The position numbers and the translations under genes were made by a program. A stretch of 7,120 nucleotides of DNA from an uncultured Acidobacteriota bacterium (GTDB lineage: Bacteria > Acidobacteriota > Blastocatellia > Pyrinomonadales > Pyrinomonadaceae), in assembly GCA_946480545.1 (NCBI GenBank), contig CAMLKY010000098.1, positions 1 through 7,120 of the forward strand. The letters run 5' to 3'. Every line of letters starts with the position of its first letter. Within the stretch, counting starts at the first letter, position 1. Under the pieces are notes generated by a model. The model made no database searches and was not told the origin of the DNA. It saw only the letters and a list, made by a program, of their open reading frames with translations. Below are positions 1 to 5,154 of this stretch, piece after piece.

Positions 1-1011
1 ATCAGCCGAAAGAATAATGTCACCGATCGTCCCATCATCCATTACCGGTTTTAGACCAGCACGTTCGGCAGGCCCTCCCGGAACAAGACTGTAGACCAGT
101 AAACCTTTGCTGACCGGAAGTCGGTACCCGCGTTCGGCAAGATCCTCGACGCTCGGGAGCGAAGCGCCTAACTTGGGACGCCGAACTTCTCCGTACTGGA
201 TAAGCTGCGGAATGACACGCTTCGCGGTGTTTACAGGAACCGCGAACCCGACTCCGACAGAGCCCCCGGCGGGCGAAAGGATCTGGGAGTTGATACCGAT
301 CATGCGACCGAATTTATCGAGGAGCGGTCCACCCGAATTACCCGGGTTGATCGAAGCATCTGTCTGGATCGCGGCATCGATCGGGCGGTTGTTGCGGGCC
401 CGGATCGGACGCTGAAGGCCCGATATCACACCCGTCGTCAATGTTCTATCCAGTCCAAATGGATTGCCGATCGCGAGAACCTTCTGCCCGACCGAGAGGC
501 TATCAGAATCGCCCAGCGGAACAACCGGGAGTCCCGGCGGCGGATTGTCGATCTTGATAACGGCCAAATCCGTATCCGGATCGCCGCCAATGAGACGTGC
601 CGGATAGCTCTTATCTCCACCAAAGCTGACCGTAAGCCGCTGTGCACCCTCGACCACATGGAAATTGGTGAGGATGTGACCGTTGTTATCGATCACGGAA
701 CCCGAACCGTTGCCTTTGCCTTCCTGCTCGCCCCAGAAACTCTGGCGTACGGAGGTTGTATTGATAAATGCGACTCCGGGAGAGATCGTTTTGTAAACCT
801 CGATGCTATTTTGTTCGTCGGTAACGACGTTAGGATCCGAGATTCCGGCGGGAGGCTGTTCGGCAAAGCCGGTGAAGGACTCGCCATTAGTGGTTAGGAA
901 GTTTGTTAATGAATAAAGTAGTGCTGTAGCACCTACCGCGATAACCGCTGCGGCGAAAGCCAGCAAAACGATCTGGCGGGCCGACATCTGATAAACAGTT
1001 TTGCTTGCCAT
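1..1011 (-). CDS. HtrA/DegP-type trypsin-like serine protease with PDZ domain (C-terminus cut by window edge)
   Basis: This is an S1C-family envelope protease expected to degrade or refold misfolded proteins outside the cytoplasmic membrane. Translation gives 337 residues before the window edge. A hydrophobic segment at about residues 14-34 looks like a signal anchor. The protease domain follows with the full triad: H118 in TNFHVV, D148 in DTDLAVIKID and S226 in NPGNSGGPLL. The H-D and D-S spacings (30 and 78) match the family. From about residue 295 a PDZ domain begins (KGLLVYSLVPGGPAERAGL) and is cut off. I chose the ATG at 1009-1011 because AAGAAGGA lies 7 nt upstream of it. The frame stays open further upstream, with ATGs at 1138-1140 and 1147-1149 adding 43 or 46 residues, but both lie inside a terminator-like stem. 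Whether it is degP, degQ or degS type cannot be decided here. Confidence 0.93.
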   Translation of the reverse strand, partial: MASKTVYQMSARQIVLLAFAAAVIAVGATALLYSLTNFLTTNGESFTGFAEQPPAGISDPNVVTDEQNSIEVYKTISPGVAFINTTSVRQSFWGEQEGKGNGSGSVIDNNGHILTNFHVVEGAQRLTVSFGGDKSYPARLIGGDPDTDLAVIKIDNPPPGLPVVPLGDSDSLSVGQKVLAIGNPFGLDRTLTTGVISGLQRPIRARNNRPIDAAIQTDASINPGNSGGPLLDKFGRMIGINSQILSPAGGSVGVGFAVPVNTAKRVIPQLIQYGEVRRPKLGASLPSVEDLAERGYRLPVSKGLLVYSLVPGGPAERAGLKPVMDDGTIGDIILSAD

Positions 1012-1018
1012 AACTTTG

Positions 1019-1026
1019 TCCTTCTT
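1019..1026 (-). promoter_or_regulatory. Shine-Dalgarno site of the HtrA-type protease
   Basis: On the minus strand AAGAAGGA stands 7 nt before the ATG at 1011. This is the only strong ribosome binding site near the possible starts, so it decides the start. The same bases would read as Lys-Lys-Asp codons if translation began upstream, so the match could be fortuitous. Confidence 0.6.
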
Positions 1027-1093
1027 GTAGTTCAATGCAACGCTTTTGAATGCGTCTTTCTTGTAGTTCACTGCATCGCTTTGGATGCGCTCG
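1022..1093. repeat. 36-bp imperfect tandem duplication upstream of the protease
   Basis: Two adjacent copies (1022-1057 and 1058-1093) share TTCTTGTAGTTCA, then TGCA and CGCTTT, and end in a similar GATGCG/AATGCG block, with a few substitutions and one small shift. On the minus strand each copy contains AACTACAAGAA; the gene-proximal copy carries the ribosome binding site (AAGAAGGA) and the distal copy a weakened version (AAGAAAGA). The period is a multiple of three, and in the protease frame both copies are open and encode NYKKD. Confidence 0.8.
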
Positions 1094-1124
1094 ATTATTT
1101 CTGACGTTGCGTATTTTATTACGT

Positions 1125-1168
1125 AAAACCAGAGCCCCATGTTTCGCATACGCGAACCACAGGGCTCT
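1125..1168 (-). terminator. Rho-independent terminator after the DUF5658-like gene
   Basis: Arms AGAGCCC (1131-1137) and GGGCTCT (1162-1168) enclose an inner stem TTCGC (1143-1147) / GCGAA (1152-1156) with a 4-nt loop. Read on the minus strand the whole forms an almost continuous stem of about 17 pairs with two G-U pairs and one mismatch, followed by GGTTTT. On the plus strand the G-U pairs become C-A mismatches, which argues that the minus-strand RNA is the functional one. It lies 28 nt beyond the stop of the gene at 1196-1561. The T-run is short. Confidence 0.65.
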
Positions 1169-1195
1169 TTAGAAACTCGAGGTCAGACTCAAAAG

Positions 1196-1561
1196 CTAGA
1201 TAGCTAATGCCAAGAGCCCGTTTGCAAGGAATTGTAAATCATCGAGCGTGGTTTTTGAAATGTAACCAAAAGCTGAAAGGCCAGTGACTATATGGATGCC
1301 CATCAGGCTTACGTATATAGCCAGGGCGAGCGTCAAGCCATACCGTGCGAGACGGCGGTTGCCCCACCGCAAGAGTACGAGGGCGGTGATGGTACCGATG
1401 GCTATCTTTGCAGAGAGAAACGTGAAATCACCCGAGTCGAGAAGCCGGGCCATTAGATGATTGCCTTCGGTTGCTACGCCGTTGCGTACCCAAATGATAG
1501 TGAGGAGTGCATCGAGAAGATTTAGTGAGAATAGTAGAAAGGTTTCCCGAAAGAGATGCAT
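1196..1561 (-). CDS. Small DUF5658-like integral membrane protein
   Basis: This 121-residue protein of unknown function is predicted to sit in the cytoplasmic membrane. Hydrophobic segments lie at about residues 7-25, 47-65 and 73-95, with a further hydrophobic patch at the extreme C-terminus. The first segment and the loop after it (NLLDALLTIIWVRNG, then EGNHLMARLL) match what I recall of the DUF5658 family signature, in which a helix with LDALLT precedes an E-x-N-P-L-M-like motif; here the proline position is histidine. An in-frame upstream start would add 44 residues, but that ATG falls within the -35 box of a good promoter. The ATG at 1559-1561 has AAGGGG 5 nt upstream and is preferred. 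It is transcribed alone, towards the protease gene, with a terminator between the two. Confidence 0.75.
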   Translation of the reverse strand: MHLFRETFLLFSLNLLDALLTIIWVRNGVATEGNHLMARLLDSGDFTFLSAKIAIGTITALVLLRWGNRRLARYGLTLALAIYVSLMGIHIVTGLSAFGYISKTTLDDLQFLANGLLALAI

Positions 1562-1668
1562 AAAATCCCCTTGACCGCTGTTTTCGCTCGTTCGATTTAA
1601 GAGACCGGTCCCGGCGTTGCACGGCTCGGGGGCGGCCTCGAAAAAGGAGCGTTGTGTAATTTGGTTCA

Positions 1669-1698
1669 ATAATATGTCCAAACGCGATTTCATTTCAA
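1669..1698 (-). promoter_or_regulatory. Sigma70-like promoter for the DUF5658-like gene
   Basis: On the minus strand TTGAAA (1698-1693) and TATTAT (1674-1669) are separated by 18 nt. This predicts a transcript start near 1662 and a leader of about 100 nt. It supports the short start of the downstream gene. Confidence 0.55.
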
Positions 1699-1730
1699 CA
1701 AAAACTTGGAACGTCGATCTGGTTACTATT

Positions 1731-1790
1731 GTGTGACCTCCGCTTCGTGCCGGTCGGCATCATAGAACGAGAACGGATGCACGGTCACAC
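1731..1790. repeat. Long imperfect palindrome in the divergent intergenic region
   Basis: GTGTGACC (1731-1738) is the exact reverse complement of GGTCACAC (1783-1790). Inside lie TCCG (1739-1742) / CGGA (1774-1777) and a tight inner palindrome TGCCG-GT-CGGCA (1748-1759). It sits between the promoter of the DUF5658-like gene and the plus-strand exported-protein gene. No T-run follows on either strand, so it is not a typical terminator; an operator or leader structure is possible. The rest of the gene-free stretch 1562-1952 holds the promoter at 1669-1698, the short palindrome at 1812-1824 and a small GACGGG/CCCGTC hairpin at 1870-1889. Confidence 0.5.
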
Positions 1791-1811
1791 GGTTGCACTT
1801 TTCTCAGCAAA

Positions 1812-1824
1812 TTCCGGCCCGGAA
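1812..1824. promoter_or_regulatory. Possible operator: TTCCGG-C-CCGGAA palindrome
   Basis: This is a perfect 13-bp palindrome with a single central base, 128 bp before the start of the exported-protein gene. Its size and symmetry resemble a dimeric regulator's site, but no regulator is known and no convincing -10/-35 pair was found next to it. Confidence 0.25.
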
Positions 1825-1952
1825 GTGATAACCTTTTGAACACGAGGAAAAACGCGAATTTGTACAACGGACGGGTCTCGAATCCCGTCGAATGTCCGAA
1901 AACGGTTCGCAGCAGAACGAGCCGGTTCGAACATGGGAAAATGGAGGGAAAT

Positions 1953-2672
1953 ATGAAAAGGCTTGGCAAGATCTCAGTTTTTGCGGTGCTGCTTTCGCTC
2001 GTCACACTAGCGGGTGTGATCGATCTTTCGGCGCAGACGCGCAAGCGGCCCGTGATACGGAAAAAGACCACGACGGTCAGACGTGCAGTTGCTCCGAAGC
2101 TGTACACGGTGGATCGCGGTGAGAGCATTCGCGTAAGAATGAACAATACCCTGACGTCGAAGACGGCTAGGGTCGGAGACACTTTCACAACGACCGTAAC
2201 CGAGACCGTTTACTCGAACAACGGCGTGGTGGTGATCCCGGAAGGCAGCAGAATGACGGGTCGTGTGAATGCGGTGGTCGCGGCGCGTAAGGGCGGAAAG
2301 CCGGGAACGATCGATGTGAGCTTTCATCAGGTGCGGCTGCCAAACGGCGTCGTGCGCCGGATCAACGGTTCACTGACCGACCTCAACAGCGACGACGCGA
2401 AGAGCGATAACGAAGGCACTGCGTCGGGCGATCGGATGAAGCATCGCAAGATCATCTTCATCGGGGGCGGCGGCGCCGGCGGAGCGGTTCTTGGCGGCGC
2501 GATCGGCGGTGGTAAGGGCGCTCTGATCGGCGGTCTGCTTGGGGCCGGTGCAGGTCTCCTCGGCGAGCGCATGACCAAAGGCGAGGATGCCGAGGTCCGC
2601 TCGGGAACCGAGTTCAGCGTGATCCTGAATCAGGCGATCTCGCTTCCGAGATTTGCGGAACGTAATCCGTAA
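1953..2672 (+). CDS. Exported protein of unknown function with beta-rich domain and glycine zipper
   Basis: This 239-residue protein is of no family I can name with certainty. A signal peptide covers residues 1 to about 27 (MKRLGK, then a hydrophobic core, ending LSA before QT). A basic linker follows (about 29-45). A beta-rich domain at about 50-142 contains VRMNNTLTSKTARVGDTFTT, VVVIPEGSRMTGRV and VRLPNGVVRRINGSL. These phrases are typical of small envelope domains that take up a sheet fold; they recall VirB10/TrbI-type beta segments only loosely. A glycine zipper at about 170-204, rich in GG, GAGG and GGAIGGG, suggests membrane insertion or oligomerisation. The tail ends in EVRSGTEFSVILNQAISLP. 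The start is the ATG at 1953, which has GGAGGG 4 nt upstream and opens directly into the signal peptide; the longer reading frame from a TTG at 1836 lacks both. The gene stands alone with its own terminator. Confidence 0.8.
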   Translation: MKRLGKISVFAVLLSLVTLAGVIDLSAQTRKRPVIRKKTTTVRRAVAPKLYTVDRGESIRVRMNNTLTSKTARVGDTFTTTVTETVYSNNGVVVIPEGSRMTGRVNAVVAARKGGKPGTIDVSFHQVRLPNGVVRRINGSLTDLNSDDAKSDNEGTASGDRMKHRKIIFIGGGGAGGAVLGGAIGGGKGALIGGLLGAGAGLLGERMTKGEDAEVRSGTEFSVILNQAISLPRFAERNP

Positions 2673-2694
2673 GCACCTGCGATCAGTTAGTTGG

Positions 2695-2727
2695 AAAGGG
2701 CCGTTTTCGAACGGCCTTTTCGATTTT
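2695..2727 (+). terminator. Rho-independent terminator after the exported-protein gene
   Basis: A perfect stem GGCCGTT (2699-2705) / AACGGCC (2710-2716) with a TTCG loop is extended by an A-run pairing with the following TTTT (2717-2720); CGATTTT follows. It starts 23 nt after the stop codon. Confidence 0.92.
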
Positions 2728-2824
2728 GATCGTCGCAGACAGGAAAAGGGTGCAGTTGCGGAAGCCTCGATGGAATTTTTTAAAGCTTGCACGCCAAGTT
2801 TAAGAAAAGAGATCACATTCCTCT

Positions 2825-2866
2825 TGCTTTAGCCCAACACATTTAACAATCTCGAAGGCTAAAGCC
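2825..2866. repeat. GGCTAAAGCC inverted repeat (left part of repeat array)
   Basis: GCTTTAGCC (2826-2834) and GGCTAAAGCC (2857-2866) form a 9-bp inverted repeat. GGCTAAAGCC recurs directly at 2892-2901, and close variants occur at 3197-3206 and 3214-3223. The motif ties this end to the larger array that follows. Confidence 0.55.
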
Positions 2867-2891
2867 AATAGGAAATCTTTTTCCAAGGTTT

Positions 2892-2950
2892 GGCTAAAGC
2901 CGCGCCCGAGAAATCGGCGTCCTCCACCTAAAGGTGGAGGCAATTTAAAC
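2892..2950 (+). repeat. Repeat unit copy A: GC-rich arm plus 20-bp hairpin (REP-like)
   Basis: This 59-bp unit runs from GGCTAAAGCC through CGCGCCCGAG to the hairpin CCTCCACCTAAAGGTGGAGG (2921-2940) and CAATTTAAAC. It matches copy C (3249-3307) at 56 of 59 positions in the same orientation. Its hairpin end also pairs with copy B as a perfect 35-bp inverted repeat (2919-2953 against 3112-3146). Confidence 0.9.
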
Positions 2951-2953
2951 AGC

Positions 2954-3111
2954 TGGCCAAGAACACGATGAACGTTGTCAAAACATCTTCAGACATCTGC
3001 GATGGGAAGATGGCATCCCCACGGAAGATCCATCAATCCACGGTGACATTCAAAGACGAATTCAACGCGATGCTTCTGCACCCACTGTTATAGAAGTTCA
3101 AGGGACTGATG
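2954..3111. other. 158-bp segment enclosed by inverted repeats, no recognised gene
   Basis: The segment lies between the 35-bp inverted repeats of copies A and B. One plus-strand frame is open from 2949 through copy B without an ATG, and a 42-codon ATG frame runs 2968-3093; neither resembles a protein I can name. It may be the remains of a transposable element's interior, or old intergenic DNA trapped between two repeats. Confidence 0.4.
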
Positions 3112-3146
3112 GCTGTTTAAATTGCCTCCACCTTTAGGTGGAGGAC
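3112..3146 (-). repeat. Repeat unit copy B: inverted 20-bp hairpin
   Basis: The order is GCTGTTTAAATTG, then the hairpin CCTCCACCTTTAGGTGGAGG (3125-3144), then AC. It is the exact reverse complement of 2919-2953 (35 bp) and, from 3115, of 3276-3307 (32 bp). The GC-rich arm of copies A and C is not preserved here. Confidence 0.9.
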
Positions 3147-3158
3147 AGCGTCTCCTTC

Positions 3159-3176
3159 TTTCGGCTTCAGCCGAAA
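3159..3176. repeat. Short hairpin TTTCGGCT/AGCCGAAA
   Basis: TTTCGGCT (3159-3166) and AGCCGAAA (3169-3176) form a perfect short hairpin just inside copy B. At the matching place inside copy C stands TTTTTCGGCTAAAC, so this is probably the diverged inner part of the same repeat unit. Confidence 0.6.
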
Positions 3177-3181
3177 ATGAG

Positions 3182-3247
3182 AAAAAGCTTCCGATAGGCT
3201 TTAGCCAAATTTACGCTAAAGCGAATCGGAAGCTTTCTTTTATTTTT
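3182..3247. terminator. Long two-stage hairpin, bidirectional terminator-like
   Basis: AAAGCTTCCGAT (3184-3195) pairs perfectly with ATCGGAAGCTTT (3225-3236), and inside it GCTTTAGC (3198-3205) pairs perfectly with GCTAAAGC (3215-3222) around a 9-nt loop. On the plus strand CTTTTATTTTT follows; on the minus strand the stem is followed by TTCTCATTTTC. It could therefore end the minus-strand ispH transcript. It is equally the centre of the copy B to copy C palindromic element, so the terminator role is inferred. Confidence 0.55.
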
Positions 3248-3248
3248 C

Positions 3249-3307
3249 GGCTAAACCCGCGCCCGAGGAACCGGCGTCCTCCACCTAAAGGTGGAGGCAA
3301 TTTAAAC
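3249..3307 (+). repeat. Repeat unit copy C: GC-rich arm plus 20-bp hairpin (REP-like)
   Basis: This is the second direct copy of the 59-bp unit, with three differences from copy A. The hairpin is at 3278-3297, followed by CAATTTAAAC. With copy B it bounds a 193-bp element (3115-3307) that has 32-bp perfect terminal inverted repeats and an internal palindrome, as in a MITE or paired REP element. It ends 27 bp from the ispH stop codon. Confidence 0.9.
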
Positions 3308-3333
3308 ATCCGGCGCTAAGAGTTAACCCGGCT

Positions 3334-4197
3334 TTATTTCAAAGCCAGTTCCTGCTCGCGACCCAGGTTTTCCAAATGGCGAACGATCTTTTCTATCAGC
3401 CACTCGGGTGTTGACGCACCGGCGGTGACGCCGACGCGAGCGGCTCCGATGATGTCCGCCGGGTCGATCTCATCCTCGGTCTCGATAAGGAAGCTCTTCG
3501 GGCATTGCTCTTTGCAGACGGCGAGGAGCTTGACGCTGTTGGATGAATGCCTGCCGCCGATGATGCAGAACGCGTCCACCATACCGGCGAGTGCGCGGGC
3601 CGCGTCCTGGCGATCGCGGGTAGCGGAGCAGATTGTGTTGACGACCTCGACACCGTCATCGGTCTTTGACCTGACGGCTTCAGCAGTATCAAAAAACGTC
3701 TTGGCCTTAATAGTGGTTTGCGAAACTACCAGCGGCTTACGAAGCATCGGAAGTCCCGCGACCTCAGTTTCGTCTCGTATCACAAATGCGTGATCGGGCG
3801 CGTATCCCTTTACGCCGATCATCTCCGGATGATCGGGATTACCGACAACGACGACATGACGATCGGCAGCCGCAGCCCGGGCCGCCAACTTCTGAACCCG
3901 CGTCACGAAAGGACAGGTAGCATCGACTACCTTAGAAGCCTTCTCCTCGAGCTCTCGCTGGACATCGGGGGTCACACCATGTGCGCGGATGACCGCCGTC
4001 TCTCCACGTCGTATTTGGACAGGATCGCTGATCGTTGTCACGCCATGCTGACCCAATCGCTGCATCTCCTGTTCGTTGTGGATCAGTGGTCCGAGACTTC
4101 GAACCGTATCGCCATGCTCGAGGGCTTCCTCGACCATATCGACCGCGCGTTCGACGCCAAAACAGAACCCGTATTCGTCCGCCAGTAAAACTTGCAT
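3334..4197 (-). CDS. ispH: 4-hydroxy-3-methylbut-2-enyl diphosphate reductase (IspH/LytB)
   Basis: IspH is the last enzyme of the MEP pathway: a cytosolic iron-sulfur enzyme that reduces HMBPP to IPP and DMAPP. The 287-residue product has all the hallmarks. The three cluster cysteines are C12 (YGFCFGV), C95 (DATCPFV) and C190 (NTICSAT). Substrate-site residues include H40 (LIHNEQ), H73 (RAHGV), H123 and E125 (PDHPEM), T161/T162 (SQTT), S218-S219-N220 (RHSSNS) and S262 (TAGASTPEW). Length is slightly below the roughly 315 residues of the E. coli enzyme. The ATG start leads straight into MQVLLADEYGFC, as in the family; its Shine-Dalgarno is weak. A small GGCTTT/AAAGCC hairpin (3330-3346) spans the stop codon. 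The gene is divergent from the acetyltransferase gene and shows no co-transcribed partner. Confidence 0.97.
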   Translation of the reverse strand: MQVLLADEYGFCFGVERAVDMVEEALEHGDTVRSLGPLIHNEQEMQRLGQHGVTTISDPVQIRRGETAVIRAHGVTPDVQRELEEKASKVVDATCPFVTRVQKLAARAAAADRHVVVVGNPDHPEMIGVKGYAPDHAFVIRDETEVAGLPMLRKPLVVSQTTIKAKTFFDTAEAVRSKTDDGVEVVNTICSATRDRQDAARALAGMVDAFCIIGGRHSSNSVKLLAVCKEQCPKSFLIETEDEIDPADIIGAARVGVTAGASTPEWLIEKIVRHLENLGREQELALK

Positions 4198-4275
4198 TTT
4201 TCAGGTGTCTTGTTCTATTTTCAAACTGCTTCCAACAAGACTTGGGCCTTTATTTCCCGATCCGAAGTTTAACAA
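4198..4275. promoter_or_regulatory. Divergent promoter region of ispH and the GNAT gene, with inverted repeat
   Basis: These 78 bp must hold the promoters of both neighbours unless they lie inside coding sequence. GTCTTGTT (4207-4214) and AACAAGAC (4234-4241) form a perfect 8-bp inverted repeat with a 19-nt spacer. A possible minus-strand promoter for ispH is TTGTTA-N17-TAAAGG starting near 4274; it is weak. No clear promoter was seen for the plus strand. Confidence 0.35.
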
Positions 4276-5154
4276 ATGCCTCAGACAAACGAAAACTCCC
4301 GCTTCGAATGCCGATTCCTCACGTCCCAGCTTTTTCCTGCGATCCACGAAACGTTCGTCGCCGGGTTTGCCGACTACCTGATCAAGTTTCAGCTCAGCGA
4401 ACACCAGTTTCAGAACCACATCCGTCTGAATGCCGTCGATCTGGACCGCTCGGTCGGTTGTTTTGACGGTGAGAGCCTGGTCGGAGTTTCCCTCAATGGC
4501 TTTGGAGAATGGGAAGGGAAGCCGACGACTTACGATGCAGGAACGACGGTTCGGCCCGAATATCGGCGTCGTGGCATCAGCCGTGCGATGTTCGACCAGA
4601 TGATCCCAAAGTTCGCGGGTGAGGGCTTTGAGCAGTTTCTGCTGGAGGTGATCACCGAGAACGAGCCGGCAGTGAAGCTCTACAAGTCGCTCGGATTTTA
4701 TACGACACGCGAGCTGCTGCTGCTCGAGGCGGAATCGCCGGTCAAGCTCGGCACGCCTGCGCCCGACAGCATCGAGATCCGCGAGATCCACCGTCATGAG
4801 AGCATCCCCTACGAGAACTTCTGGGACGGGAAGCCGTCGTGGCAAAACTCGCGTGAGGCGGTCGAGCGGAGCCTGCGAACGAAGCGCTTTTTCGGTGCAT
4901 TCGACGGAGACGATTGTGTCGGCTACATAATCTTCTCGGCGGGAATGGGGCGGCTCGCTCAAATCGCAGTAAGACGCGATCACCGCCGCAAGGGGATCGC
5001 TTCACGGCTGCTTCTCGAAATGCAGAAAGACTCGTCGGACCAGAAGCTGCAGGTGATAAATCTGGATGAGTCGCTAACCGAGTCGGTCGTATTCTTCCGG
5101 AATCGGGGCTTTAGAAAAGTACTTGGGCAGTTTGAAATGATCCGGGCGCTCTAA
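4276..5154 (+). CDS. Two-domain GNAT-family N-acetyltransferase
   Basis: This 292-residue cytosolic protein is built of two GNAT folds and is predicted to transfer an acyl group, usually acetyl from acetyl-CoA, to an amine; the substrate cannot be read from sequence. Domain 1 covers about residues 10-150: the CoA-binding motif is VRPEYRRRGISRAMF (92-106), followed by EVITENEPAVKLYKSLGF (124-141). Domain 2 covers about 165-292: VRRDHRRKGIASRLL (232-246), then NLDESLTESVVFFRNRGF (262-279). Both pyrophosphate loops fit the R/Q-x-x-G-x-G/A pattern, so both may bind acetyl-CoA. Tandem GNATs are known from mycothiol synthase and antibiotic-modifying enzymes, but nothing here points to one of those. 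The start lacks a strong ribosome binding site. Its stop codon overlaps the stop of the convergent helicase gene. Confidence 0.9.
   Translation: MPQTNENSRFECRFLTSQLFPAIHETFVAGFADYLIKFQLSEHQFQNHIRLNAVDLDRSVGCFDGESLVGVSLNGFGEWEGKPTTYDAGTTVRPEYRRRGISRAMFDQMIPKFAGEGFEQFLLEVITENEPAVKLYKSLGFYTTRELLLLEAESPVKLGTPAPDSIEIREIHRHESIPYENFWDGKPSWQNSREAVERSLRTKRFFGAFDGDDCVGYIIFSAGMGRLAQIAVRRDHRRKGIASRLLLEMQKDSSDQKLQVINLDESLTESVVFFRNRGFRKVLGQFEMIRAL

Noticed and set aside
1562..1693. A 44-residue N-terminal extension of the DUF5658-like protein.
   Set aside because: Its ATG overlaps the -35 box of a good promoter, and the extension has no membrane character; the internal ATG has its own ribosome binding site.
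1868..1897. A tRNA T-arm-like hairpin (GACGGG, loop TCTCGAAT, CCCGTC).
   Set aside because: The loop has 8 rather than 7 bases, and no anticodon arm, D-arm or acceptor stem fits around it. It is probably a chance leader hairpin.
1836..1952. A longer N-terminus for the exported protein, starting at the TTG at 1836.
   Set aside because: It would bury the signal peptide about 40 residues inside, while the ATG at 1953 has a strong Shine-Dalgarno directly upstream.
2968..3093. A 42-codon ATG reading frame in the repeat-enclosed segment.
   Set aside because: It has no ribosome binding site and no recognisable motif, and lies inside a repeat-bounded element.
2954..3111. A remnant of an IS1595-type transposase, from the phrase RHLRWEDG.
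   Set aside because: The resemblance is a few residues only, and no zinc-binding cysteines or catalytic residues can be found.
2892..3307. A CRISPR array made of the three repeat copies.
   Set aside because: The copies alternate in orientation, are unequally spaced and number only three; no cas gene is present.
3122..3319. A 65-codon plus-strand reading frame crossing repeat copies B and C.
   Set aside because: Its residues are translated from the hairpin repeats themselves and have a low-complexity PPPLGGG/PPPKGGG look; it is not a gene.
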